NCBI RefSeq assembly: GCF_018873765.1
Contig: NC_057922.1
Span: 65,744,755 to 65,808,754, forward strand
DNA from: Telopea speciosissima
Lineage: Eukaryota; Streptophyta; Magnoliopsida; Proteales; Proteaceae
Direction of reading: 5' to 3'
DNA: 64,000 nucleotides
Below are positions 10,611 to 22,500 of the stretch, piece after piece. Within the stretch, counting starts at the first letter, position 1. Each line of letters starts with the position of its first letter. Made by a program: the position numbers and the translations under genes. Below the pieces are notes generated by a model. The model was not told the DNA's origin and did not search any database. It saw nothing but the letters and a program-made list of their open reading frames with translations.

Positions 10611-12158
10611 CCCCAATAACATGGAAAAAGAACTCAATTGAAACCGATGGGAACCATCGAGATATCTCGATTACGCAAGAAACCGAGACGAGACAGAGTG
10701 GGAGTTTAAAAAGTTAAAGGTTTCGATTGGTTTCGACCAGTTTCAATCGAAACTTGTCAAAACCAGTTGAACCAAACCAAACCATGACTTCAAAGTACCA
10801 AGATTCGATTGAAATTTTTCATTTCTCACAAATTTCGATCGAAACATAGGAGAACTCGGTGGTTTCGACACAAGGAGTGGGAGTTTGGCTAAAAAAGTGT
10901 GAATTTTTTCACATATTTCCTTCGTTTGGTGCACTACATTCATCAACTCTCTTAATCCAGTGTGTGAACCTCTTTTCTCAAAGGTAATAGTGTTATTGTC
11001 CCAAAAGCAAATGTTTTGTACAACACTGTTGAATACATGGTAGAATTTGTTGAATTTAATATATGTTAGCGTTGGCCCGATCTACGACTATGGAGTCGAT
11101 TTTCTTTTGTTTTGGTAGGCCAATTATTTTTTTATTTTTTTATTTATAAAAATTATTTCCATACAACATTTTTTTTTTTATGATTTATATAAGATGGATG
11201 GACACCAATTTAATAAATGTTAGGACGTTGTTGGCCGATCTACGGCGTGACAGAGTCATATTATTTTATTTTATTTTATTTTTGTTTGGATTTGAGCAAG
11301 TGTTGGCTGTTGAGCACCTTTTTTTCTTATTTGGGTAACATGTATTATTTAGTGTTCTTGCACTTTAACTTTATGTGAACCGTGGAACTAAAATGCAGAA
11401 CTCGACGATGTTTTGACCTTGGAAAAAACCGAGTTGACTCGAGATCTCAATCATGTTGGTGTATTTTTTTTTCCAACTCGAAGGTTGGTTTCAGTAGGTT
11501 TTAGACCTAGTTTGGGTCTGGAACTTGATACTGAGCCTATTTTAGGCCATTTAAACACAATGTCAATATCCCATTTTGCAAAAACAAAGTCCAAATAGGA
11601 GTTTCACTTAGTGGGAAACCAGGACATACACTTATTTATGCCAGAAACCAAGACAGACACAGGACAAACACTTATTTATGTTTAATATCATTTAAGTAAT
11701 GTATTTCATTTACTTAAGATATTATTCATAAATAAGCAAATATCCTATATTTAAATCCAATAAAAATAGTTAAAAAATCAAATTCCAAAAGGAAAAAAAA
11801 GTTAACCCCCCAATTCAAGAACAAAAACTTGATTTTCGACGGTAGATGTAATTTTTAACTTTCTAATGTTGGGGTTTTTCTCAAATCTAAAAATTCTATA
11901 TATCTTAATATGGTAAAACATTGCTAAAAACTGAAAGTGCGGTGAAATATTTATTTGTTTTTATGTCCAAAAAAATATTTTCATTTAGAGCGATTTTGAC
12001 GGCATTCGCGCACACCAAATTAAGTTTGACCGGTACCAATATCACGAGAAAGTCCCCCACAAGATGAATGTTGTCGGTTGGTGAAGAGGGCGGAACACTC
12101 CTGGGTAACTAGGTGAACCATGCAGTGTGACGGCTTTCCTCTTATTGCACTATCAAGG
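10611..12158. repeat. AT-rich repeat region with TTTCGAT/ATCGAAA motifs and a diverged direct repeat
   Basis: No gene seen. 10640-10880 is dense in short, often palindromic motifs such as TTTCGATTGG, TTTCGACC, TTTCAATCGAAAC and ATTTCGATCGAAAC. About 11045-11100 and 11205-11255 share a diverged repeat (ATGTTAG..GTTGG.C.GATCTACG..., then GAGTC). The rest is low-complexity AT-rich sequence. Confidence 0.6.
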
Positions 12159-13163
12159 TTTAAAGTATCGGTATCGGGTATCGTATCGATCAGGTGATTT
12201 TAAGAGACGTATCGTATCGTAGATACGTATCGATCGGTGCAGAAACGCATGAAAATAATCAAAATACACATGAAAATATATTTTGGGACACAAAAAACAA
12301 TATTAACAAGCAATATATGTCATATATCATGCATATACACTAAGAATTGTGAATAATGTATAACCAGACAAGTGCAATACTTCTAAATTGTTATAAAAGA
12401 TGAGATTTCTTATATGCAGAGTTACTCTATTTCCATGAAGAATGCCGGGGTGGATCAAACTCATGTCTATAAAGGTCTTTAAGAATAAGAGCAACTAGGA
12501 TGATGTTGTTTACTGACCGAACATAAGCACAATCCTGACCCTTAAGGAAGCCATTTTCGGTTTTGGGTGAAAAATGGTGGATTTGAGTTCAAATCTTTGC
12601 AAATGTATACAAAGCATACATCTAATAGTTGAACCTATTCTCCTTGAATCATCGCAAAAAAAAAAAAAAAAAAGAACAAACTAAAATGCAAGATTTGAAG
12701 CAAAAGATCAAGTTTTCAGAAAAAAAACCTACATTTTCCCTTCAAGTGTTGAGTATGTCTTGTATTCCAAGGATTCGAGTGCGATGTGGATCCGACCCAA
12801 CCCAATATATTTTGTGGCGATCCGAAGGGAGAAAAAGTTGAGATTTAGTTCGTGAAAAAAAATTACCTTTTCTGGTTCGTTTTTGGTGTAAAATATATTA
12901 AAAAAAAAAGGCATGTGTATCGATACTTATCGGTACGTATCAATATGTATCGACCGATACATATCGATACATACCGATACATTTTAAAAAATAATAAAAA
13001 ATTGGAAACAATATGTATCGGCTGTATCGATATGTACCGACCGTATCGTATCGTATCGTATCGACATGTATCGATCGATGCATATCGGTATGTATCGTAT
13101 TGACACTGACCGATATTGAGACGCATCGGTTGATACGGTACGATACGCATCGATACTTTAAAC
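12159..13163. mobile_element. Foldback-like element made of GATAC/GTATC repeats
   Basis: The left end GGTTTAAAGTATCGGTATCG is mirrored at the right end by GCATCGATACTTTAAACC. The roughly 1-kb segment therefore has inverted termini built from degenerate, mostly palindromic units (GTATCGATAC, CGATACGTATCG, TATCGACCGATACA). The repeats are densest at 12160-12250 and 12915-13160; the middle is AT-rich. The right end abuts a copia gag fragment exactly (13164), suggesting insertion into that element. No transposase is seen and I could not find a clear target duplication. Frames open here on both strands are artefacts of the repeat. Confidence 0.55.
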
Positions 13164-13808
13164 CATGTGCACCATAGCATATGTCTGCTCAAGAGTCAGG
13201 AATGGATCATGATTCAGGACATGAGCCCGAATTTGATCAAACTCAACATTCAATCAGACAAAAAAGTCAAATATACGAAGACCGTCTTCCCACTTTTTGA
13301 AGGCAGTAGCATCAACATCACAGATAGCAGTGAAGGGCCCATAACAATCCAATTGTTGCCACATGCTATGCAGTTTAGAGTAATATTGGGAAAGATACAA
13401 CTCCTGTCGCTTTGTAGCATGTATTCTCTATCGGAGTTCATAACATTGAGCAGCATTACCAACCTAGGAGTAAGTGTCCTTGGCTATCTTCCAAATTTTG
13501 ACAGCGGTATCAAGAAGGAGATAGCCACCAGCGATTTCAAGATCCATGGAGTTGATGAGATACGACATTGCGAGAAAGTTGGATGTCATCCATTTATCTT
13601 TAGCAGGACCAGCTTCAGTAGGCATAACAAATGTCCCTGTGATGTAACCTGAAAGACCATGGGAACCAATAGCAAGAAAACAAGACCTGGACCACATCAA
13701 ATAATTGCTCCCATTTAATTTAATGGGGCTGACAGGGAACGGAAGGAAGTCACGCTGATTTGCTCCTTTGTCTCCGGTAGATGTAGTAGAGATCTCAGAA
13801 TCATTCAT
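13164..13808 (-). mobile_element. Ty1/copia gag fragment
   Basis: From the ATG at 13808 (minus), 114 residues read as the N-terminus of a copia gag polyprotein (FPVSPIKLNGSNYLMWSRS..., GYITGT..., W..NFLAMSYLINSMDLEI). After a frame break, 13460-13164 continues with L-Y-L-S-Q-Y-Y-S-K-L-type helices and ends with LNVEFDQIRAHVLNHDPFLT. This is the UBN2/gag-like capsid region. The zinc knuckle and pol are absent on this side because the GATAC foldback element begins at once. Confidence 0.8.
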
Positions 13809-14329
13809 AGTTGCTGATCAGGAAAGAACTCAATCATCAACACCCGTAAAAGATCCCGAAATAAATCATCAATAAATCCCAACTAAAAAGGGATTTAAAA
13901 CATGGCAGGTAGAAGGCCCCTTGGTGGGAAATAACTCACCGCCAAGGGTGAGAAAGACGAGGTGGAAAGGTGTGGTGGACTCGCGATCGAGAGAAAGGGA
14001 GGGCGGTGACACCGGAGGGGAGAGAGAGCCTCCGGCGGTGCTTGAAAAAACTGAGAGGAGGCGGCAGAGGTCAGTGGAGCTATCGGTGCAAGAAACGAGA
14101 GAAAAAGAGAAAGGGAAAAGAAATTCTAGGGCAACATTCTAGAGGTACAAGGACTAAAATACCCCTATGATAAGAATACCCTTGAACCCATATTACAACA
14201 GAATACAACGTCGACTAGACTATTAATACTTACTCCTTACACTTGACCAAGAATACTAAACTTCACCAAATATGTTGTGAACTGTCACTATATGTACTAA
14301 ATGTCACCACACACATAACTGAAGTCTTA
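13809..14329. other. Probable leader of the gag fragment; no gene
   Basis: GA-rich sequence (13960-14130) and AT-rich sequence upstream of the gag start codon. It probably includes leader or LTR sequence of the copia element, but I could not find a matching second LTR. From about 14330 similarity to intron 3 of the intact polygalacturonase starts. Confidence 0.4.
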
Positions 14330-16345
14330 ACATGGTGAACCACCAGGGATGTTGACCAAATGATCTTTAAAACATGAATGACTAGAAATCTCAAAGCAGG
14401 ATGACGATAGATGGAGTGGAGATTAAATATGTGAGTGCTCCATCCTTGAAATGTTTACCAACCAGATAAACTTTTTGTTCAATAAGTAGATGGGACATGA
14501 ATCTCTGCTAGTTTACCAAATGATGGACGTACTCCATGATCATCGATCATATGTTTCTCCTTTGTCAGACTGAACATTGGGTAAGCTATGTTATGATGGC
14601 AGCATGTTGCCATAGTGGTGAAAAGTCATCATTTATTTTTTTGCTTAAAATAATTTCCTTTATATACTTATTCAAGGGTGCATGCTAAGTAAGTGCATGG
14701 ATGGATTGTTTAGAATTTTAAGTGACATGAATTAATGAATTATTTTTTCTATTATGTTATCTTGAGCATTGGAATTTAGATTAGGGTTTGTTCTATGCAG
14801 ATTCATGTGAGAATGTGTTGATAGAGAATTGTTATGTTAGTGTAGTGGATGATGGAATCACAAAAAAGAGTGGTTGGAATCAATATGGAATTTTTTAATG
14901 GCCAGCCGTCCACGCGGACATTCTCATGGTGAGGTGAGTTGTTCCTCAATATTATTTTCCCACTCATCAAATGTACAAGTGTGTGTGGGCAGGCAGTGCC
15001 TCTGCTTGTATACGTACTCTGTATTGCAGTCAGTCTGATTTTTTATGGATCGGAGGGGCTATTTTGGTTGTTAATTTGCAGCAGCAGTGTATCTCACATG
15101 GTGCGGTAAGTAGTACCATGACCTCCCCCTTCCAGTTATGGTAACAACTTCAGGCCTCTCAGACCAGTCCAAACCTGAAACAAATGGCCTTTAGGGCTGG
15201 AATTAATGTCATCACACAAGGCCAATCGATCTTCGGGATCATGCTTGGCCTGTGTCTGCCACATTAATTTAGCCCATTAACATCGATCCGTGGTACAATT
15301 CTTAAATAATTTAAAGGAAAAAAGAGAAAATGTTAATTTCTTGTTTCTCATTGTAAGGCCCACAACCTAGCTAGCTGATAAATAGGACAGGCCATGCCTT
15401 TCACATTGCAGTGCGCAGTGCCAGTTAGTTGAAAACACACCTGGATGCATGTTGGGCGGCACAGTTTGATTAGTTGTTGACAAGAAGTCCTTAAGTGCAG
15501 TATTGCATTTTTTTTATTTTTTCATGAGCATCTGTACGTGTTTGCATTCGAGATTTAACCAATTAAGGTCTGCTTTGATTGAACTATTGACTAGTGCAGG
15601 AGTATCAATAGACAATGAAATGTCTGGTGGAGTATCAAACATAACAGTAGAGAATCTTCATGTGAGGAGCTCAGGATCAAGACTGCCCCTGGGAGAGGGG
15701 GATACATTCTAGCTACAGGAGTCTGACCTTTGACAACGTTAATTCAGGTGGGAATTGTCATCATGACAGACTATTATGAGCACCCAGATGTGGGGCCGGT
15801 ATGATCCCAAGGCCCTCCCAGTCTTTGAGGATATAATTAAGCCTCACCAGGATCCATGGCCAGAGAGTCCATGTCCCAGGACGAATCCATAGCTGTGAAG
15901 AGATAGATACCTGTGAAAATTAATAACATTCCTGTACAAGTCTGTGGGGATAACATACAAAAGAAGCATATCGATCTTCCAGTGTGCTTTTGTTCAAGGA
16001 CGGGTGATCGCAACCATCGTCCCTGCACCATGTGATAACCTTGACCAATACAATCAACAAGAACGGCTGGTTCAGCGCGCGGTCGGTCAACATCCCAGAC
16101 CATTACAGGTGTTTTATTGAGCATATCTCACAGACATCGATGGCTTCATCTTGTGCCTATCGATACAGATGGAGCATTCGGGTTGGAGTATGTTCTTTGT
16201 TATATTTTGTTGCAGCTTCTGCATTCTTCTTGTGGGTTTGTATATATGGCTTAAAGGTTCAATTGTTTATGTATTCACTTACGGATTAACAATGTTTATG
16301 CATATCGTGACAATAATAACTTCACTACCTGTATAGATTCAGAAT
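14330..16345 (+). pseudogene. Polygalacturonase pseudogene, intron 3 to 3' region (exons 4 and 5)
   Basis: 14330-14800 matches intron 3 of the intact gene, 14801-14933 matches exon 4, 14934-15594 intron 4, and 15595 to about 16095 exon 5. The similarity runs on through the 3' untranslated region to about 16345. Breaks seen: exon 4 has an in-frame TAA after GWNQYGIF and its conserved [10 protein letters not shown] reads VDDGITKKSG. About 20 bases are lost near the end of exon 4. Exon 5 has several indels and stops. Intron 3 here has a single copy of a block that is tandemly duplicated in the intact gene (32438-32801). Together with 2446-4644 this is one tandem duplicate of the gene at 19576, lying on the far side of LHCA6. 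Confidence 0.9.
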
Positions 16346-16672
16346 CAAGACATACAAGATACATCTATTTTTGGTATATCATGTCCCGACCCTCAACCCC
16401 TAAATTCATCAAAAAAAATTAAAAGATAAATCCAATATAATCCTATTTATAATATAGTGCAAACCTTGTTTATTAACCCACAAAATAAAATTAATTGAAG
16501 GAAGCATAAGATTCTAATGCTGCTGGATCATGTTATAAAAAAAAATTTCTTCTTTTCAGCCTCACATATATACCGTGCAATGGACACTTTAAAGAACATA
16601 TAATTGACTAGTTCGCTCTCTTGGTGCTACAAGTCACTCCAGGCTTCTTATTCTCTTGCTCCAATTAACATG

Positions 16673-18656
16673 TTAGTGTGAAGTGAAAGCCTGCAAACAC
16701 AAATAGGTTTTTTGTCAATGATCTTAGCAGGTCAGCCTGCTCTCATTCATGGTTGTGCAACCCCAACTTAGAGTCACATTTTATTGACCAAGGATTAGCA
16801 CTATGATGGTGCATGTAGTTCCAAGTATTGATATCGGTGCCCATACGGATGGGGTGGAATCAGGTCGTATTGGGCTGATTTGGCTGGCCTGCTCAACTTT
16901 TTGACCGATCATCCAATCCGTATTGGTATCGGGCTTGGTGATACCATTACATATTTGGGGATATGCTAATACGATACCGATGCTCAGAACCATGATGATG
17001 CCTTCATTCATTCACTTTGCCACCCTAAGTCTCCCTTAAGGTATCTTTCTCTTTTCTTTCAACTCTTATGAATTCAAAGTCATGCCCTCTGGCTTGACGA
17101 AGCCCACCCACAACCTTCTACACTCACCGTCATCATTACACTACCACCCGCCATTGGGTTCGTACACTTTAAGGGTTAGTGTCTCATTGTTTACCAAATG
17201 TACTAAGTTTCCCTACACCGGGGTGTGGAGGGAATCTCCACATCCACTCCCATCAATAGCATAAGATTGCATTAGAGGGGTATTTTTTGATTTTGTCAAT
17301 ATGGGTGGGAGTGTAATGATGACCAAGAGTCCAATCAGATGGTCACAACTCCGCCAGAGAAGAGATTTCTCTACTCCACGGGTGTCAGAAAATTGTCCTT
17401 ATCAAACATATTTGGTTTTCCATAATGGCCCACCTATTAAGGTCCTCCTGGACAGCCCATATACCTGACCAAATGGTAAGTTAGGTTTAATGGGGCCAAA
17501 TTCTTGTGGAGAGGTTCACTTCCTTGAGAAATATTTGCATTTCCCTTGCAACCAAATAGAACCAAAAGGAAAAGAAAATTACCGAGAAAATGTTGCAGTG
17601 TCCTGGATCAGCAATATGGGCCATCAAGTTTTCAATTGGGCCTTGTCCTGTATAAATAGCCTGGAAGCAAAAGCCCACGAAAGCTAGCATTGCAAGACGA
17701 CCATTCTTAATCTCTTTAGTCCTCAGTACCATCACCGGCTCTGGAGAACCCCTACCCCACATAATCGGGTCGAACCACAACCCACCTGGGTACCCAACAT
17801 CAGGTTTTGGGTTCTTCCTATTAGGAAACTTTGGTTCGATATCCACACAACCAGGGTTGATTAGGTCAGCCCATCTTCTTCCCTCAACCCAGCCCATCAA
17901 AACCAATTGGACCAGAAACAAGGTCATCGGGTCCGCGAAGTATTCCTGCGCACCAGCATCAAACCACGAGAAATTTTCTATGAACCCTAACTTCTCCAGC
18001 CACTCAGGGATGAGGATTCCGGCAACGGCCAGCATTGCCCATCTAGAATGCATTAGTTCAGCTTGAGCAAACCACCGGAGAAGCTCAGGATCAGAACCTA
18101 TAATGGATTAAACCAAAATTACAGTTCAATTCAGAGTCTTAACTATGTAATGGTGTATTGGAATTTAGAACTCGGAAGATAGAGCTTACCCAGTCCGAGA
18201 GGATCGAAGCCGAAGTCTCCTGGAAGACTACAGAGTTGCAGAAAAGAAGAAAAGTCACTAATTTTGATTCCCAAGTATGCAAAGAAAGAAAGATAAGAGG
18301 TAGAAAGTACCTTCCATCAAGCCACGGAGGAGGTGAACTACCTGGAAACCAGAGAGGTCTATCGGGAGGAAGGGGTTCACAAACACTGGCTACTCCTTTA
18401 GTTGCATTAACCATGCCGCTTCTTAATGGTTTACATTTTAATGTGAAGCTTCCTGATAAAGGGTTTTGAGGCGCTTCCCTGTTCATCATGAATCAGATTA
18501 TTGTTTCGAATTCCAACTTCGAAGTGCAGGATACCAAGTACAGTAAACCATCACCCAAAATTCGAAAGAAAATAAAAGAATCCACACTAACCTTGGAGCT
18601 TTAACTGGTGCCGGAGGAAAGTTCGATAGCGCAGAAGAAGCGATAGGCAATGCCAT
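16673..18656 (-). CDS. LHCA6: Photosystem I chlorophyll a/b-binding protein 6 (LHCA6)
   Basis: Five exons on the minus strand: 18656-18592, 18478-18311, 18227-18190, 18097-17583 and 16690-16673. All junctions are GT-AG and in phase, giving 804 nt (267 residues plus stop). The first exons encode a Ser/Pro-rich chloroplast transit peptide. The mature protein shows the LHC fold: an '[16 protein letters not shown]' and '[12 protein letters not shown]' N-terminus, helix B with [14 protein letters not shown], and helix C. Then come YPGGLWFDP and helix A with [12 protein letters not shown], carrying the Glu/Arg/Asn chlorophyll ligands. The tail is [15 protein letters not shown], the pipe marking the last intron; the last exon is only six codons including the stop. 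Family knowledge: LHCA6, with LHCA5, links photosystem I to the chloroplast NDH complex for cyclic electron flow. LHCA6 is favoured over LHCA2 by [20 protein letters not shown] and AFTSH. It appears intact and is divergent from the polygalacturonase. Confidence 0.93.
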
Positions 18657-19575
18657 GGTGAGCTTCTCAATCTTCCACCGCTGCTCAGTGCTTATCTAGT
18701 TTACTTACACATACAGGACTAATAAGGAGTGGAAGTAGTTTTGCAGGTATTATCCCCAAATGTCCAATGAAATCGTGCCACATCGGTGATACGTAAGGCG
18801 CCTCAGTTACTTACGTGGACAACAATACAGGTGTAGAACATCTGGAAGCAAAGGAAATGGGCAAACCAGCAATAAATGTCATCTCTCACTGCCATAGATG
18901 ATAGATCGATCGAATTCGTGCAATTTTAATTTGCTCTTTAGTTCTGCTGTGCCGCCGGATGTGCACCGCCGCCGCGCCGGTACTGCAGAAGATTTTAATA
19001 CGACAGGGAATGGTTGAGGCGTTGAGCTACCACTCTCTCTCACCGGCTCGTTTGAGGGAGATGCGACCTCTTACCTACTTGTAGGAGTTGTTTGACTTCC
19101 AACTTCCTTTATTTTTGTTTTTGAAGTTCGTCAACAGCAAAATTTGGAAGTTGGTGTCTGGTGAAGTCTATTTTTCGAAGAGATTCATGGCGCCAGTTGA
19201 ACTGGTCGTCATTATCTGGTCCTTATGGGTTCCTCCATAACTAAGGCAGTTTCATCACAGTTGCATCTCCTCTTGCAAGCTGAACCTTACCTTCCAATGT
19301 ACTCCATTACCAAACTCTCCTGATCGTGACTAGACTTCGCACCTTACAAACCCCAACGATGACCAGAGGCCCGGAACCCTACCTCTTGAAACTCTAATTT
19401 CTTCCCCCAGAATTAACTTTGGGATGCAAAATCTTTGGATTACGTTCTATCTCGATTGCGGTGAGACCGTTGATGTCTTCGTATAGAAATTCGATAGGAA
19501 AGAAAAAAAATCTAGTTTCTTGTCTTCACATCTAGTTCTGCCGAGTTCGTTTCGTACAACCTCGTTAATCTGATC
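18657..19575. promoter_or_regulatory. Head-to-head intergenic region between LHCA6 and polygalacturonase
   Basis: 919 bp separate the two start codons, so both promoters must lie here. No unambiguous TATA box could be assigned. A GATAAG (I-box-like) word lies on the LHCA6 strand near 18692-18697, close to the start codon. 18940-19005 carries half of a foldback repeat related to the MITE at 36108-36245 (shared GGTACTGCAGAAGATTTTAAT-type end), so the intergenic sequence contains transposon-derived DNA. Confidence 0.6.
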
Positions 19576-22500
19576 ATGGCGGACACCTTCACCTTTGGGC
19601 GGTTTCATTTCCAAAAACCCGACTTCAAGCGGTGTGTTCCCCCATTTCTATCTTCACACAAGACACTCTTCACGGTTCTCTGGATCGTTGGGTTTACTTC
19701 TGTTTTCATATGGCAGCGGAACATCGTTTATGGCCTTCCGATATTCCAGCGAGACCCAGCTAGGACCATTACGAATCTACGGACATTTGCGTTCAATTTG
19801 ACTGATTTCGGTGGTGTTGGCGATGGCGTAACAGTGAACACCAAGGCATTTGAGAGTGCCATAGCCGCTATTTCTAAGGTGGGGAAGAAAGGCGGCGGAC
19901 AGCTTAATGTTCCCGCTGGGCTTTGGCTTACAGCGCCATTTAATCTTACCAGTCACATGACTCTTTTTCTTGCTGAAGATGCTGTTATACTCGGAATTGA
20001 GGTTGGTCGGTCTAGATAGTATTTCCTCATTTCATTTCTTGTAAATTTACTGTCAATCTATTATTCTTAATCTGGGGATGAAATTTTTTAAGAATCTAAA
20101 GGTGGATTACTTCTACTTAATTCCCTGTAGTCTACTCTTTTTCTTTTAATACACAGTTGGAGATATGGGTGAGTTGATTGTGTCAAGTTGATCTTGGCAA
20201 TTTTGCTGATCTTATGGTGATCTGATTTGTTATCTTCACAGTTTTCAAATTTGCTACTTGTTAGTTGATTTTGGCTTTTGACTCTTCTTCCATTGGATTG
20301 AGGATCAAACTTTTTCCGTGTGGTTTAGTTGAATGAAAATTATTTAAAGTTATTGAATTTGGTGGCCTGGATGGATAAGCAGTGTGATCGGATTATAGGA
20401 TTAGGAATATTATGACTGGGTAGAATCTTTTAAATCCTTAGAGGTTTAAATGCAAGGGTAATGACCATCACTGTCTTGAACATTAGTTGTTAGTTGTTAC
20501 AATGGTTCTTGGAGGATTTCTCATTTGATTCAAGAAATATTTCCCTCTGCACAACTTCATGACTGATTACCTTAATATTCTTTGTAACACACTTACAATG
20601 GTTCTGGACATGAAGTTTTGAAAATTTTATATTCTTGTATTAAGGAATTAGTCTTTCATTATGATTTTCTGTATGTATTCTTCATGTTTTGTCAAATGGT
20701 GGCTTCTTGGGTTGCCTAGTATTTCTATTCTCCCCTTCTCTGCTAAAATAAAGTTCTCTTTGTTTGAGATTTTGGACATGCATTTCTTTATTTATTTACT
20801 TATTTAATCCTGCCAGTTAGGATTTCACCCTTCAAGGAAGTGTTTGCATTTGCTGTTTTTAGTGGCATCAATAGAGATTTTATGGTTTAAAGCTGGGAAG
20901 AGGAATTGGTGGATCTTTGGGAGCAAGCCATCTTTACCTATCTGCTTTAATATGAGTACTGTGATCATCATATCCCCCCATTGGGATCAGATGTACATAG
21001 AATTAAAAGATCACCGTCCAAGGTTTTAAGTGCTAGCACCGATCAGGCAATACCACCAATATTCTGTCAAAAATCGGTCAGTATTTGGCTGGATTGGCCG
21101 ATCCCGGTCGGGGTCAGTGGCATCCAATCCAGTCTGCAATCCCAAGATCTAAAATGTTGCCACTTCTCCTCATTAGAGATGTGAGATCAGTAATATGATT
21201 ATCTCCTTCTGCACTAGGCATTTTAGGCAGAGGTCCTAAATGCTGGTGCTTTTGCTTCCAAGTTGAGCATCTTATCTAGTCATCCCAATCAAGTCCAAGG
21301 ATTGCCTATAGGTCGACTGTTGCTTTAGAAAGTTTTGTTATTTGAGTAAACTCGAATTTAGGCTTTAAATCCCCTTCTTTTTTTGCCACGTGGGGGGTGG
21401 GGGATGAATAATCGGTGGCCTTTATATGTCTTTTGTGGGTTTTATTACTTCTTATTACATATTTTTATGGAGTTTGTATTCCGTGGTTTAATGGCCCACT
21501 CCCATTGTTTGGAGTGGTGCCTTGTCCTTTATGTCTTACTTAAAATATCTTTATTTTTTTATCATGTAATTAGGACAACTTTAAGGTCAATTCTGAGTTC
21601 TGACCGACTCTGGTAGTGCATCCCTAATTTTTGGACCAAAACTTGGCAGAGAGCTGAATCCATTTAAGTTATGCAGATAAAGGTCATGTTGGAATACTCA
21701 TGCTACAAACCCAAGTATTCACTAAAACAAAAGAGGACTTACAAATACAAGAGAAAGAAGGGAAAATCAAAACGTACAGAAATCTAGATGAGATTTCTGA
21801 CTTAAGGAATTTATTTTTCTATATTTTAGTAATGCTACTTGTATTATTTATATAATTAAATAAATTTGAATTACCTAGGGAGCACATATTGCCTTGAAAC
21901 TAGCTTCCCTTGGCATTTCATCACCAGGTGGTGTCTTTCATTCTATGATTCATCAACAGATTGAAACAACCTGTGATATTCATAGCTGTGTGCACCTACC
22001 TCGGTATTATCATTGAGATTTGAGAATATGCAGAAAAACTGGAAGCAAGAGAATCACTTCAAAGAGAGAATTGAAACCTTAGCAGGCACTAGCCAAAGTA
22101 TTGGCAGCCAAATAGGAATAGACAGCTTCTTCTTCTTTCTTTCTTTTTTTTTTTGGGGGGGGCGGGGCGGGGGGGTAAATAATAAACAGCGTTTTAGAAG
22201 CCAAGGTTTTTGTCCTGTGCCTACTTTCATCATTCCAAGCTGTTAATTCTGTAACTTGTGATTGTGCATCCAAAGTATCATTGCCATTATGTCACATGGA
22301 GATCTGAAACCCATGTTGCCGTTTAAGTTAAAATATTAGTTGTTACCATTTTACATATTATTCTTGAATCATACTAACACACCATTTAACAGGATGAAAA
22401 GTACTGGCCACTGATGCCTCCTTTGCCATCTTATGGATATGGGAGAGAGCATCCTGGATCACGATATGGGAGTCTGATCCATGGTCAAAATCTCAAGGAT

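Noticed and set aside
12852-13192. Tyr/Arg/Ile-rich frames on both strands
   Set aside because: They are translations of GTATC/GATAC repeats (RYRYVSI patterns), not genes.
17490-18066. Plus-strand frames over LHCA6
   Set aside because: Shadows of the LHCA6 exon 4 on the other strand.
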